From: Aquanectria penicillioides
Lineage: Eukaryota; Ascomycota; Sordariomycetes; Hypocreales; Nectriaceae
DNA: 64,000 nucleotides
Reading direction: 5' to 3'
NCBI GenBank assembly: GCA_003415625.1
Contig: PYIU01000008.1
Location: 2,604,001 to 2,668,000, forward strand
The position numbers were made by a program, and so were the translations under genes. The notes beneath the pieces are model-generated. The model was not told the DNA's origin, did not search any database, and was given only the letters and a program-made list of their open reading frames with translations. Each line of letters begins with the position of its first letter. The stretch's first letter is position 1. Below, piece by piece: positions 37,927 through 49,799 of this stretch.

Positions 37927-37980
37927 CGAAGTATTATGGCCAGCAGAGTCCAGTTGCCCAGCCGGTCAGTTGGAATCTAA

Positions 37981-38687
37981 TTCGGTTGGCCTTTTATTGA
38001 GAATTAGGAGATATTTATTGGGCGGTGTGGTGGCGTTTATGGTTATGAGAGACTAGATGTGGTGAGGGACATTCCACCATTTCTCAACAATCCATCTCCT
38101 TTATCCTTGCCCCCGTTTCTTCCACTTTTTTTCCTTCATATCAAATGGCGGTTGTGGAAAGGGACACTCAGTTCCTGATTACCGCTCTTGGTCCTAGGGT
38201 GACAACGTAGCTTAACCCTGGCTATCAGATACGGGGTTTTCGGGCCAGGGTCTAACGGCATCCTGTGAAGCATAACCTCGCGGGAGTGCGCAGAGATTGC
38301 CAAATGGAAGGATAGTTCGTGATTTAGTTTCAGCAGCAGATCATTGAAGCACCTTAAAACAAAGCAGTTGCCAATATGCCAGATGGATAGCGGCACATAT
38401 CGTTTGGAGTTGGAGAGAGTCACTGTCAATGGAATCCTAGACTGTAGCATCATGTATCAGCATTGGAACTCGATGGGGCTGTCGTGGGCTCGGGGCATGG
38501 CACAGCTGACGAAAACGGAGCTGAGTTTGGGTCCGACGAGTTGAAAGCAGCCAGCCTTGGGAGTGACATTTGTGCTGACTGAAGCCCAGATGAGTTAGAG
38601 GTTGCCTCCAATGTATTTGTTGGATAGCTCGTATGACCACTTGATGACCTTAACCATCTATATGTATATTGTGTGTTCAATCTAGCT
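37981..38687. other. Island edge, 3' flank, no gene supported
   Basis: The stretch is of ordinary composition. Short open frames overlap on both strands between 38136 and 38680 with no recognisable content. It probably includes the 3' untranslated region of the zinc-finger exon. Confidence 0.45.
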
Positions 38688-38709
38688 CCCCCCTTTTAGG
38701 TTAGGGGGG
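38688..38709. repeat. C6/G6 hairpin at the island boundary
   Basis: CCCCCC (38688-38693), a 10-nt spacer TTTTAGGTTA and GGGGGG (38704-38709) form a perfect 6-bp inverted repeat. It lies where normal DNA gives way to AT-rich DNA, so it may be the end of a mobile element. I found no matching terminus. Confidence 0.5.
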
Positions 38710-39949
38710 TCTATCTTTCCTTTTATTCCTAATATAGGCTAGCCAACTAAAGGCTTAGCGAGCCTTCTCTGAATCAGTCCTAATAACCCTCTATTTCTTA
38801 TATAACTCCCTAAAGCATAGGTGTTTTAATATGCCTTTAATCCAATACGCCCCTTTAGCTTAAAGGCATAGCCTTTAGGCTAACCTTTAGAATTATTAAG
38901 GCTCTATTTTTTTCTTTTAATTCCTACTTTTAGTTTTAGGCTAATCTTACTAAAAGGTTAATAAGCTTTAGCTATTAAATAAATAATTTAAAGGCCTTTT
39001 ATAAAAGGCTTTTAATAAAACTATTAGCTAATAGTTAGGCTAATAGAATATAGATAATATTAATTTAATCCTTTATAACTTTTTAATAAAGCTAATAGTT
39101 ATATATATTAATATATTAAAGCTTTATATATAGCTAAATAAGCTTCTTTTTAATTAAATAAATAGTTTATTTATTATTATATTAAATAGTTACTTAAAAA
39201 AAAGGAATAACTTTTTAATAAGTAATTAATAAATATAAATTAATATATAAAAATAAAATAAAATAGCTTATAAATAGAGCTTTTTTAGCTATTTATAATA
39301 GAGCTAATAATTTAACTTTTATTATTAATATTATTATTATATTTTATTTATTAGCTCTTTAAAAAGTTATATTATTAAAAAGATTTATAATAAATGCCTA
39401 TAAATTTTAATAGTTTAATAAATTATTAATAAAACTTATAATTAATATATAGATATATATAGGGATAGTTATAGCAGGCAATATATATAATAGATTAGTC
39501 TAGATTAATTAGGATTTATAAGGAATAGCTAGATAGTAGTTGCAAAATGCAATTACCTATTTATAGTATAGGGATTCCCTTATAAGGATATATAGCTTTA
39601 AGACCTAGGCCTATAAGGCCCTTAAGGTCGGCTTATAGCCAGCCGCTATATTTATAGCGGCAACTACCTTTGCCGAGCCGCTATATCTATCTATACTCCC
39701 TTTAAGCCTAACTAAAGGCTTATCTTTAGGTGCTATTATAAGGCTATCCTAACCTTCCTTATATATATATTCTTTATATAATTATAGAGTTATTCTTTTT
39801 TTATTATTAAGGCAATTATTTACTTAAATAAAACTTTCTTATTACTAAAAGTAGGCTTTTTTACTATAGCTAAGGGCATTGCTATAAGCTTTTATAGATG
39901 CTATTTATACTTGCCTTAATGTTTTTAGTATAGTACTTTCTTTAATTTT
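38710..39949. other. AT-rich transposon-derived DNA, possible Copia-3 LTR region
   Basis: RIP-degraded DNA with stops in all frames. The part at about 39460-39760 is GC-richer and lies where the 3' LTR of Copia-3 should be, but I could not find a matching partner, so LTR ends are not assigned. Confidence 0.45.
39642..39661. repeat. Nine-bp GC-rich inverted repeat
   Basis: GCCGCTATA and TATAGCGGC are separated by TT, giving a perfect hairpin. A third GCCGCTATA occurs about 15 bases further on. It stands out in AT-rich surroundings. Confidence 0.7.
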
Positions 39950-42900
39950 AGCCTTAATTTTAAAGTATTAATAAAAAAGTAATGCAATAGGCCTATTAAT
40001 AGCTTTATAAATATATTAATAATATTTTTAGTAAAAGGAATATATTATAGTTTAACTATACTATTTTTAATAGCCTTTTTTATAAAGTAATACTATACTT
40101 AAATATACTTTATATAAATATAAAATTTAAGGTTATATATTAGCTTTATAATGCTTTAATTATCTATAAACTATTAAGGTAGTTAATAGACTATTAAGTT
40201 TCTTTATAAAGCTCTTTATCTATATAATTTATAATATTACCTTTATTAATATATAGTATTTAGCTTTTATTAAGGACTTTATTATAGTCTTTTAATATTT
40301 ATTAAACTATATAATTAGGCCTTTATTTATAAGAAATATATATTCTTTAGTTAATTATACTATCTTTAGGCAATTAATATAGTTAAAGTTATAATAGCTA
40401 TAAAGATTAAATAGATTGCTATATAACTTTTCCTTAAGGTAGTAATAATAGATAGAGTAATTAAGGCTTCCTTTAATATATTATAGCATTCTTTTTATAG
40501 CCTTAAGTTATTGTTTGCTTAAGCTATTTAAAAAGTATACCTAAAGACTATATATAAAGGCTAAATTAAGCTAGCTTTACTATAAAAAATAGTTAACTTT
40601 TTTTACTATTAATATATATTTTTTATTAATAGCCTTTATACTAAAAATATTAATTGCTTTAATTAAATAATAGATTTCTATTTCTATTAATATATTTATA
40701 GCTTTATAATTAAAGTATTTAAATTACTTAAGGATACTTATTGTATAGTCTTTTTATAATAGTATAAGCAATTTATTTTCTTTTACTATAATAGCTATAT
40801 TTAAAAAGAGCTTAAAAAATTTAAATAATTTTATTTTTACTTTTTATATAAATTTATTAATAAAAGTATTTATATCTTTATTATTATTAGTAATTATAAG
40901 TATATTATTTATATATATAGCTATAATAATCTTTTTTACTTAATTTATATAGACTATAGTATTGCTCTATAGCCTCTTAAGGCCTAACTTATTAAATATC
41001 TTCTTTAGTTTTTTTTACTATTATTAAACACTTTACTTAAGGCTATATAGGGCTATAAGTAACTATATAATATACTTAATGCTTTATTTATAGCCCACTT
41101 TTTTAATTAAGTATTTATACTTTAAATCCTTAAAGAATTTATTAAATAAAGAGAAGGTTATAATATAAATATCTTCTTTTAGCTCTTTATTTAAATATAC
41201 TATAATTATATTATTTTATAATAGCTTTTTTTTAATTTATATAGTATAAATAAATAGTATTCTTTAAAAGTTAGCTTTTATAATTAAAAAAAAGGTCTTT
41301 TAATAATTAATGCCTTCCTTTTATATAAAGCTATATACTATAAGTTAAGCTTTATATATAACTATTATACTATTTTTATCTCTTTTATATTAATTTACTT
41401 ACTTTACTATAAGTAGTCTTTTGCCTTTTAGCAATTTCCTTTTTAAGATAAATTTAAGTATACCTTTATTAATAAAGGCATAAATCTTCTTAAAAAATGC
41501 CTCTCTCTAAAGGTTAGCATTTAGCTAGTTAAAGGCATTATAAACTATAGCTAGATTAGTATTAATGCAGGCAGCTAGAATTTGCTTCTTTATAGCTATT
41601 ACTAGCATTATAAAGTATCTTTTAGAGTTATTAAATGCTTTTTTTAGCTATAATTAAATAATCTTTTTACCTTTTATTATAGGCAATAAAATAGGCTTAT
41701 AAAATACTATATATATTATTATAATAACTTTTTTTATTTTAGGGTTTTAAATTCTATATACTTTAGTTCTTTAAAATCCTATAAGGATTCCTTTTTAATT
41801 ATAAAATAGCATTTTCTTAAATTTATTATACTTTTTCTATTTAATATAAATAAATACCTTTAACCCTAAAATCTATAGATATTTAATGCTTAATATATAT
41901 TCCTTTTTTAAAATTAAATTTATAAAGTAAACCTTATAAAAGGTCTTTTAGTTTAATAACTTTATTGCTATAATATTAGCAATATATATAATTATAAAGA
42001 TAATCTCTTTTTATAGCCTAAAAGGGATATTTATTGCTATTATTATATTTCTTGCCTTCTTTTAGATTATATAGTTTATCTATTTAATAAAGCTATTCTA
42101 TTTATAGCTATATAGCAGTATAATAATTATAAAGATCTTTATTTTTAAAAGAAATTTATTAACCTTTCTATTAATAAATTTATAGCTATTATTAAACTAT
42201 ATCTTTTAGGGCAAACTATAGGCTATAATAGTTTTAAATACTAAAAGATCTTTTTTTATTAAAATAGCAATATTACTTTTCTTTTTAAGTAAATTGCTAT
42301 AAAAGTAATAGCTTTTATTATTAATTATAAGCTTAAAATACCTCTTTTTATTATATATATATAGACTTAACTCTATAAGGTTTATATAAAGAAGGTTAAG
42401 TATATAGTTTGCTCTTTTTTATAATATCTTTAGTAAAAACTTTATGCTTTTAATAAGCTTGCAGTCTTTATAAAGTATATTAAGCAGCTTATAATTATTA
42501 AGCCTACCTTTTATAATTTTAAAGATATAGTTAAGGGCTTTTTAATTTATATAAATAAGTCTTTAATACTATATTCTTACCTTAAACTATTCTATTTATA
42601 TTAGCATTATCTTAAAAGTAAAGTAATAGTTTATTATACCTTTTATTACTTTAAGTAAAAACCCTTAATTAAAAATATTAAGGGTTATAAAGATCTTACT
42701 ATTACTATTAAAGATCTTATTTTTAATTATATAATTACTAAAAAGATAGACTTTTTTACTAAAGATTATATTTAATAAAAAATCTTTAATAAAAATTATA
42801 TTTTTAAGTATTATAGTTTTTATTCTCTTTTCTTTTATAAATAGTATAATTATTGCTATTTTTATAGCTATAAGGTATATAGTGCCTTTATTTATAAGAA

Positions 42901-45700
42901 TTAATATTATTTTATTAAGTTTATACTATTTATTTTCTTTAAACTATTTAAAGTTATTAATAATATATATATTAGCTCTTAAGTTTTAAAGCTAGCAGTC
43001 TTTTTAATTAATAAGGCTTAATTCTATAAATATTAAAATAATAATAAAATTACTATTTTCTTTAGCCTTTAATGCAGTATTATTATTAATATTAAGGGGA
43101 CTATATAACTACTATTTTAATAGACTAAAAATTATTATTATAGCTACCTTTTTTATTAATAATCTTATAAAAGTATTACTAAAGAACTTTCTTGCCTTTA
43201 AGCTTTTATAGTATATAAAAATAGTATTATTATTATTATTAAAGTTATTTTTAGCTTCCTCTATATTTTTAGCACTTTACTTACTTAATTTTATATATAG
43301 GGCAGTCTTTTTAATCTTTTTAATAGTTTTATTACTATTATTTTTCTTTTTTAACCTTTTATTTTTATTGCCTTTACTCTCTTTTTATAAAGATAGGCAA
43401 TTCTTTATAATATAACCTTTTTAATTATAGTTAAAGCATTTATTGCTTTTAAAATCTCTTTTATAATTATTCTTTTTATTTAATTAAGCATTTATTTATA
43501 TACCTTTTTTACTATTAAAGTCTTTACTCTTCTTTTAGAAAGTCTATAGACTTTTGGCTTTATTAATAAAGTCTTTTTATATCTTATAGATAGATTAATA
43601 TTTCCCCTTTTGCTTATAGTTATATTAAAGTGCATTCTATTTAAAAAAGACCTTTTTAATATTATTTATAAACCTTATCTTTTTTTAGTACTTAAAGAGC
43701 TTATTGCTAGCTTTAATAATACTATTTGCAATATAGTAAAAATTATTAATATAACTTTAGACCCCTTATAGTTTCTTTAAAGTTAAAGACTTTATATTAC
43801 AGTTTGTTTATTCTATTATAAGTAGTATTAAAAGTAATAGTCTTAACAATAGAACTATTGTACTACTTGTCTTATAGTTATACTAAAAGGCATATATATA
43901 GGCTCTATAGTTATATTAGAATTAATAGCTTAGCTATAGGTAATAATTAATTGCATATTGAACTTTATTTAACTTATATCTTAAGACTATTATAATAATA
44001 GGTCCTAAAATATAAATATACTTATAGATTATTAACCTCTATTTAAGAGATATAAAGGCTAACTATTTAAAAGTATTATCTATTATATAATCTATATATA
44101 TAATAAATGCCTTTAAATTAAAAGAAAGATTACTATTTATAATAATAAAAACTAAAGCTAAATTCTTAATATTTACTTTATATTTACTTTATTTATTAAT
44201 TATTCTTATTTATTTTATATAACTATAGTATTTAGCTATTAGCTCTTAAATTTTTAATAAAGTTTTTAAATCTTTATATAAATCTATAGATTTCCTTATT
44301 ATTTCCTTTTAATTCTATATAACTTTAATAGGATTTAGCTAGCCTAATAGCTATTAGTATTAATGCATAAAGTATTAAGAATATAGTTAGTTAAATAGAT
44401 TATTAATATTAATAATAGCAAAAGGGGATCCCTTTTTATTAAAAGCTAACTTTAATAGCCTAGCTGCTAATTTCTCTATTATGCTATTAGGCTTATAGCG
44501 CTTAAAGGAGCTAGCTACTATAGCCTTATTAAATTACTTCTTTTCTAAAAGAAAGTTATTAATAGGCTATAAATTTATATATTAATATACTGCATTATTT
44601 ACCTAAAGTATTAATAAAGGCATCTATCCTAATAGGCTAAAAGTAAGTATATAAAATAGTTAATTGCTTTTAGCTAATCTACCTTAAGAGAGTTTGGATT
44701 TAACTTAAGCTATAATGGTTTTAATTAGCTTAGCCTTATTGGCTACTAAAAGAGCTATTAATTTAGATTTCTTTACTTTTGCTATTTAAATTATTAATTT
44801 CTTAATTTTATTGTTTTAGCTATTACTAATAGTATTAAAGTAAGTAATTAAGTTATTAAAAGTAAAGATATTAATAGCTTATTTTTTAATTTTATTAGCA
44901 ACTTTATAGAATTTAATATTAATAGATTTAGCATTAGCCTTAAGCTGCTCCTTAAGTTAGGCAATTTTATTCTTTAAAGTCTTAATTTTAGTTATAGCTT
45001 AATAGATGCTAATAGCTATATTGGCTGCAATAGCTTTTACAATAAATAAGTTATTTTTAATAGAGTGGTTATATTAGTCTAATATATTAATATCTATTAG
45101 ATAACTATACCTTATAGTAATAAGGTATTTAGCAGCTAAAGCATTAATTGTATTATAAGGATTAATAAAAACTATAGCTATTGCCTTTTCCTTTTTAAAT
45201 AGCTTAGCTATAAAGTGCTAGTAGTTCTTTTAAAACTTATTATATTTGCTATTTTAGTAAAAAGTAAAGGCATTTATAGTAATAGTTTTAATATATTAAA
45301 TAAGGCTAAATTTTACTTTAAAAGGCTTAAATTTAATATTAGTCTTTTTATTAATTTAATTATAGTGCTAGTTAATAACTTCTTTATACTTAATAAAAAG
45401 GTCTATTAAAAAGTAAGATTTATTAGGTTTACTATTAAAAGCACCCTTTAAGCTATAAAGCTAAAAGTTATAAGTAAGGCAAATAAATGCATTATTTTGC
45501 CTTTAGCTTTTTAGCCTATTAATTAGTTTGCTTAAAAGATAGTAGTTACTATAGATTATAGCGCTTTTAGTATTAATTTTATTATCTTTTAACCTTATTA
45601 TCTCTATTAATTTATTGTATTTATAGTAGGCTAAATCCCTACTTATAGGAATGTTTACTTTTTATTTAAATCCTTTATAAGTGCTAATAATTAAAGTAAT
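39950..45700 (-). pseudogene. Copia-3 gag-pol remnant
   Basis: Reading the minus strand gives Ty1/Copia landmarks in the right order. An upstream gag-like part contains a coiled coil around 44930-45000 (KIKTLKNKIAQLKEQLK). A perfectly spaced gag zinc knuckle (Cys-x2-Cys-x4-His-x4-Cys, 14 codons, second Cys and His now Tyr) lies at 43397-43438. The reverse transcriptase active site (YINNILI for YVDDILI) lies at 40901-40915. The RNase H Ser-x-Glu-Ala-Glu-Tyr region (now KSLIKAKYYIL) lies near 40240-40285. Stops are of the CAA/CAG-to-TAA/TAG type. The family differs from Copia-1/2. LTRs and exact ends were not found. The 5' end may have been separated by the Gypsy-A insertion at 47.09 kb. Confidence 0.78.
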
Positions 45701-47081
45701 AAGATTTTAATCTATATTTTAAGCATTTAAATCCCTTTTACTATATTAGGTAAAAGTCTTTTCTTTTAAAGTCTTTTTATTAATACTCTTTTTATTATAT
45801 TTAATATATTTTTTATTAATTACTATAATCTCTTTATTATTTTCTTTATTTTTATTCTCTATTCTATTGTTTAAAGATAAAAACTCTTAATCTTAATTTA
45901 AATCCTTTTTTTTCTTTATCTATATTAATATATTTGCATTATTCTAAAGTTATTATATACTAGCATTTAAGTCTTTACTAAAAAGGCTAGTATTATTATT
46001 AATATAATTGCAATTAATAGTAAAGTTATAAATAAATTCTATTAGGTTATTATCTTTTACTAAAAATACTATAGTTAATAATATTATAGTATTAAAATTA
46101 TTAATATTAATATTAGATTTATTATTGCTATTATTATAAGTATTAATAAGCCTATTATATCTATTAAATAATATTTAATATCTATTTAAAAGTTTAAATA
46201 AAATATTATTATAGAAAACTCTATACTTATTAAAGAAAGATTAATTAATATAGTTTTTAATAAATTAATTAATAGATTTATACTTCTTTTTAATAAAATA
46301 AGCTTTATATATATTATTCTATTGCTTAATTTACTAATATATAATAGTAAGTTCTATATTGCTGCTAGCTAATAGTAAAAGGTCTAAAGCTAAAAGGGCT
46401 TAAGCTATAAAAGGGTGCTAAAATTAGTAATAAAGAAGCTAAAATTGGCAGTAGGGATGCTAGATTTAATATAGTAAGCATTAGGCTAGCTATTATATAG
46501 ATATTTGCTAAAGAGAGATAGAGAAAAGTATAGGAATTAATAGTAAAGGGGCTAAAACTAATAGTAAGGATATTAAATCTAATAGTATAGATAATAGTTC
46601 TTATAGTAGTTAGATATTTGCATAAAATAAAGAAGAAAAGCTAAGAAATTTAATAGGCAATAGGTTTTAGTACTTATACTATTAAAATCAATAAAATATA
46701 GGGCTATATATAAAAATAGAAAATAAAGGTTATATAAGGTTAAAAAAGTTAAAAGAGATGCATTAGGCTATAATAATTGCCTTTATACTATATAGGCACT
46801 TAATTATTTACTTTATTTAGTTACTTTAATTATATATTAAATAAGCTAATTGTAAATTACTATTAATCTATTTTAAATATCCCCTTTTTTATAGAATTTA
46901 GCTACCTTTATGCTAAATCCTTTTAAATTAAATAGTAAATATATAAAAGAGAATTTTCTTATAATAGTAAGAGTTAATAGGCAGCTTTTAGCTATTTAAA
47001 TGCTAGATTTACTATACCCTATAGTAATTTTTAACCTTTTTTCTTATATTTTTTTTCCTATAGTATAGAATTAGCAGTTAG
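45701..47081. other. AT-rich DNA before Gypsy-A
   Basis: Probably the 5' part of Copia-3 or an older host element. Degenerate direct repeats with cores like GCTAAAA and GTAATAAAGAAG occur around 46370-46600. No frame or terminus was recognised. Confidence 0.4.
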
Positions 47082-47085
47082 GTAT
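47082..47085. repeat. Gypsy-A target-site duplication, left copy
   Basis: GTAT precedes the left LTR and recurs at 59497-59500 after the right LTR. Extended by one base the copies read GGTAT and AGTAT, which could be a five-base duplication altered by one G to A change. Confidence 0.65.
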
Positions 47086-47468
47086 TAAATTAAAGTCTAA
47101 AGTAATATAGATTAATTTATTATTAGGTTAGTTAAAAAGATAAAAGGGACCTTAAAGATATAGGAAATAAATAGGCAGTTTTCTTTAATTAATTTTTATT
47201 TTTAAAATTCTAAATTCCTTGCATTTAGACTCTATTAAAGTCCTAGTGCAGCCCCTTATAATATTACTTTATTTATAACTTTCTGCCCTATTTTCTTTCT
47301 TTCTTTTCTTTAAGGGACACTCTAAAGCATTTAATTAAATGCTTTAATACTCTTTTAAGTTATTTATAGCTATTTAAAAAGGCTATTTAGTCTTTAATTA
47401 AACCTATTTACTCTATACCCTTTTAGGTAGGGTATATATTTTAGCTAGTGTCTTTATTTACTAATACA
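47086..47468 (+). repeat. Gypsy-A 5' LTR
   Basis: The 383-bp LTR runs from TAAATTAAAG (TG to TA by mutation) to CTAATACA. It contains the palindrome core GCATTTAATTAAATGC (47327-47342). The next bases, TTTAGAGGTTATAG, are where the tRNA primer site should be. Confidence 0.88.
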
Positions 47469-49799
47469 TTTAGAGGTTATAGTAAGGAGAAGCCTTTAAG
47501 TTATTTAAAAAGAGACTAAAGTGTTTAATTAAACTCTTTAGTAATACTTTTAAGCTATTATTAAAAACCTAAAGAAGTAGTAGATAATTAATTATAAAGA
47601 TTTAGGAATTTCTAGATATTAGAAAATCTATTACTTTTATAAAAATAGAAGGCACTAGAATTAAAAATAATACTAAAGGTAAGTAAAAATATTAATATAA
47701 ATTTGCATTTTAGAAAAAGAAAACCTATTATTATAGTTAGGGCAAATATATAGAAAAATTCAATAATCTAATATAATGCTAATATATTAGCATAAAGGTA
47801 TATAAGGTAAAACAATAGTATAAATAATGTATAAGCATTTAATTAAATACTTTTAAATATTAAAGTATACTTAAAACTGCTAAAAGCTTAATTTATAGAT
47901 TAAAAAAGAAGAAAGAAAAGAAAAAAGAAGATTATTTAACCCTTAATTAATTATAAAGGATAGGAAATTTTTATTATTTTTATTAGTCTTTAGACTTTAG
48001 CTAAAGGGTATATATATATACTTACTATTATTTTAATTAATTACTTTACCTATTATTATTAACTTTAAAAAGCTAGTTTAAAATTATTAAAATAAAGCCT
48101 TATTAAATATAATATTACTATCCCTTTTCTTTACTTTTTTTAATTATTTTAGTATATATTTTAATTTATTTTATTATTTTATTCTTTTATTATATATATA
48201 TATTATTTTATTGCAATTTATAATCCTAAAAGTTAAATAGTTAGCCTATACTCCCCTATATATATATATTAAAATATTTATTATAGGAATCCTAATAACT
48301 ATAATTTATTAATGCCTTTAGATAAGAAAATAAAAGGAATATTTAATTAAATGCAATTAAACCCCTTAAGCCCTATTAAAAGTAAAAAGGGTTAATATAG
48401 TTAATAATCTTTAACTATCCTTTTTAAGTTAATTAATACTATTAATACTAATATTCTTAAAGAGAATAAACTAAATATATTAGCTAAAATAATAAAAGCA
48501 ATTATTACCTTTATTTAATTGCTTAATATAATTTTTAATAAAAAAAATATTATATATTTCCTTAAATTATATAATAGATTTATAATTAGCTAAAAAGTTA
48601 TAAATAGTATAAAGGGCAAAGCTCTTATATACTATATAACCTTTAAAGTATTTTAAAATATTATAAACTTACTAAAAGGCAATAATTAGGCTGCTATAAA
48701 ATAGAACCTTTTAGAAACCTTTAAGTATTAGGATTTAAATTAGTTAAATCTACTTAAGAATAAGCTTTAGTAAATAAATATAACTTTAATTTAGTCTATA
48801 GAGTATAGAGTTATCCTTTAGTAGCTTATAAAATATACTTAATTTAATAAAAGAGTAAATTCTATTAGCTAAAAGGCTTTTATAGTATAGGCTTAGGCTA
48901 TCTATAATGCTATACTAAAAAATATTATTATTAATATTTGCTAATAGAAAGGGAAACACTTAAATACCTTAAGAATAATAAAGTATAAAGAGATAATTAA
49001 ATTAATTAAAAACTTCCTTAATGCTAAAAAAGGAATCTAGATCTTTTAGATAGAAAGAAAGCATAATAACTTTAGATATTTTAGGAAAACTAAAAAACCT
49101 TTTACTTATTAAAATTAGCTTTAGCATTAAAAGCTTAAGTTCCTTAACTTTATTTAAAGCTTAAAAGAAAAGTTAAGTCTTTTTACTAAAAAAATAAAAA
49201 AGCTATAAATTAATATAGCCTAAAATATTATAAATAAATTATAGAAGTTAAAGAAAATTATATACTAAAAGATTAATTAATTAAAAATAAAATTATTATT
49301 ATTAATTAAAAACAACTTTAATTAAGTAAAAGAATTTAATTATATGCATCTCTATTATAACTTTTATATTAATATAAGTTATAATAGGGATCTAAAGTGC
49401 TTCTATTATATAAAAGTAAGGCATTTTTTAAACTATTATTTACTTTTTATAGAAAATAAAAGAAAGGGATTTATAGACTATAATAGTAATGCTAGCTTTA
49501 TTTAAATAGGGCAATAGAAACTCTTACTGCCCTTAAAACTAATATATAAGCTTGCTATTAATAGAAAAGTAAGAAAAATAATTATTTTATAAATTTTAGA
49601 ATTCCCTACCTTTAAGATTTATAGCTAAGCTAAGATTATAATAGTAAATAAGCTAAATGTATAGAAATAGTAAATTGCTAAAAAAGAGAAGTATTTAATT
49701 AAAGACTTTCTTAAGTATATTAACTAACTAAAGTATAGCTCTTTAATGCTTAATAGGAATACCCTTAAGGAAACCTAAAAATCTAAAGTTAATTGCATT

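Larger units (their letters stand above)
33424..37980 (+). pseudogene. Ankyrin-repeat protein with membrane segment and C2H2 fingers, disrupted
   Basis: Proposed exons: 33424-33524, 33612-36960 (with a frame break near 34.6 kb), 37038 to about 37606 or 37627, and about 37671-37980. Intron 33525-33611 joins in phase (AT|C). About nine ankyrin repeats cover 34300-36000, e.g. AACRGNEAAVRELLAKGVDP. A helical region with MRGICNG, a Trp-Gly-Val (WGVDI) and then an acidic segment follows. A membrane-like stretch (MVLIILMAGAIFAAVISFFI) ends at 36960, where a GTATGT donor can splice in phase to 37038. An in-frame TAA at 36447-36449 interrupts otherwise continuous coding. Similar fungal ankyrin proteins carry C2H2 fingers, supporting one gene, but 33424-37007 and about 37103-37980 could be two. 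Function unknown; ankyrin repeats bind proteins. Confidence 0.65.

Noticed and set aside
38694..38709. Telomere-like TTAGGTTAGGGG
   Set aside because: Only two degenerate units occur, inside a C6/G6 hairpin; no array follows.
45215..45409. 64-codon + strand open frame
   Set aside because: It is antisense to the Copia-3 gag-like region and of AT-biased composition.
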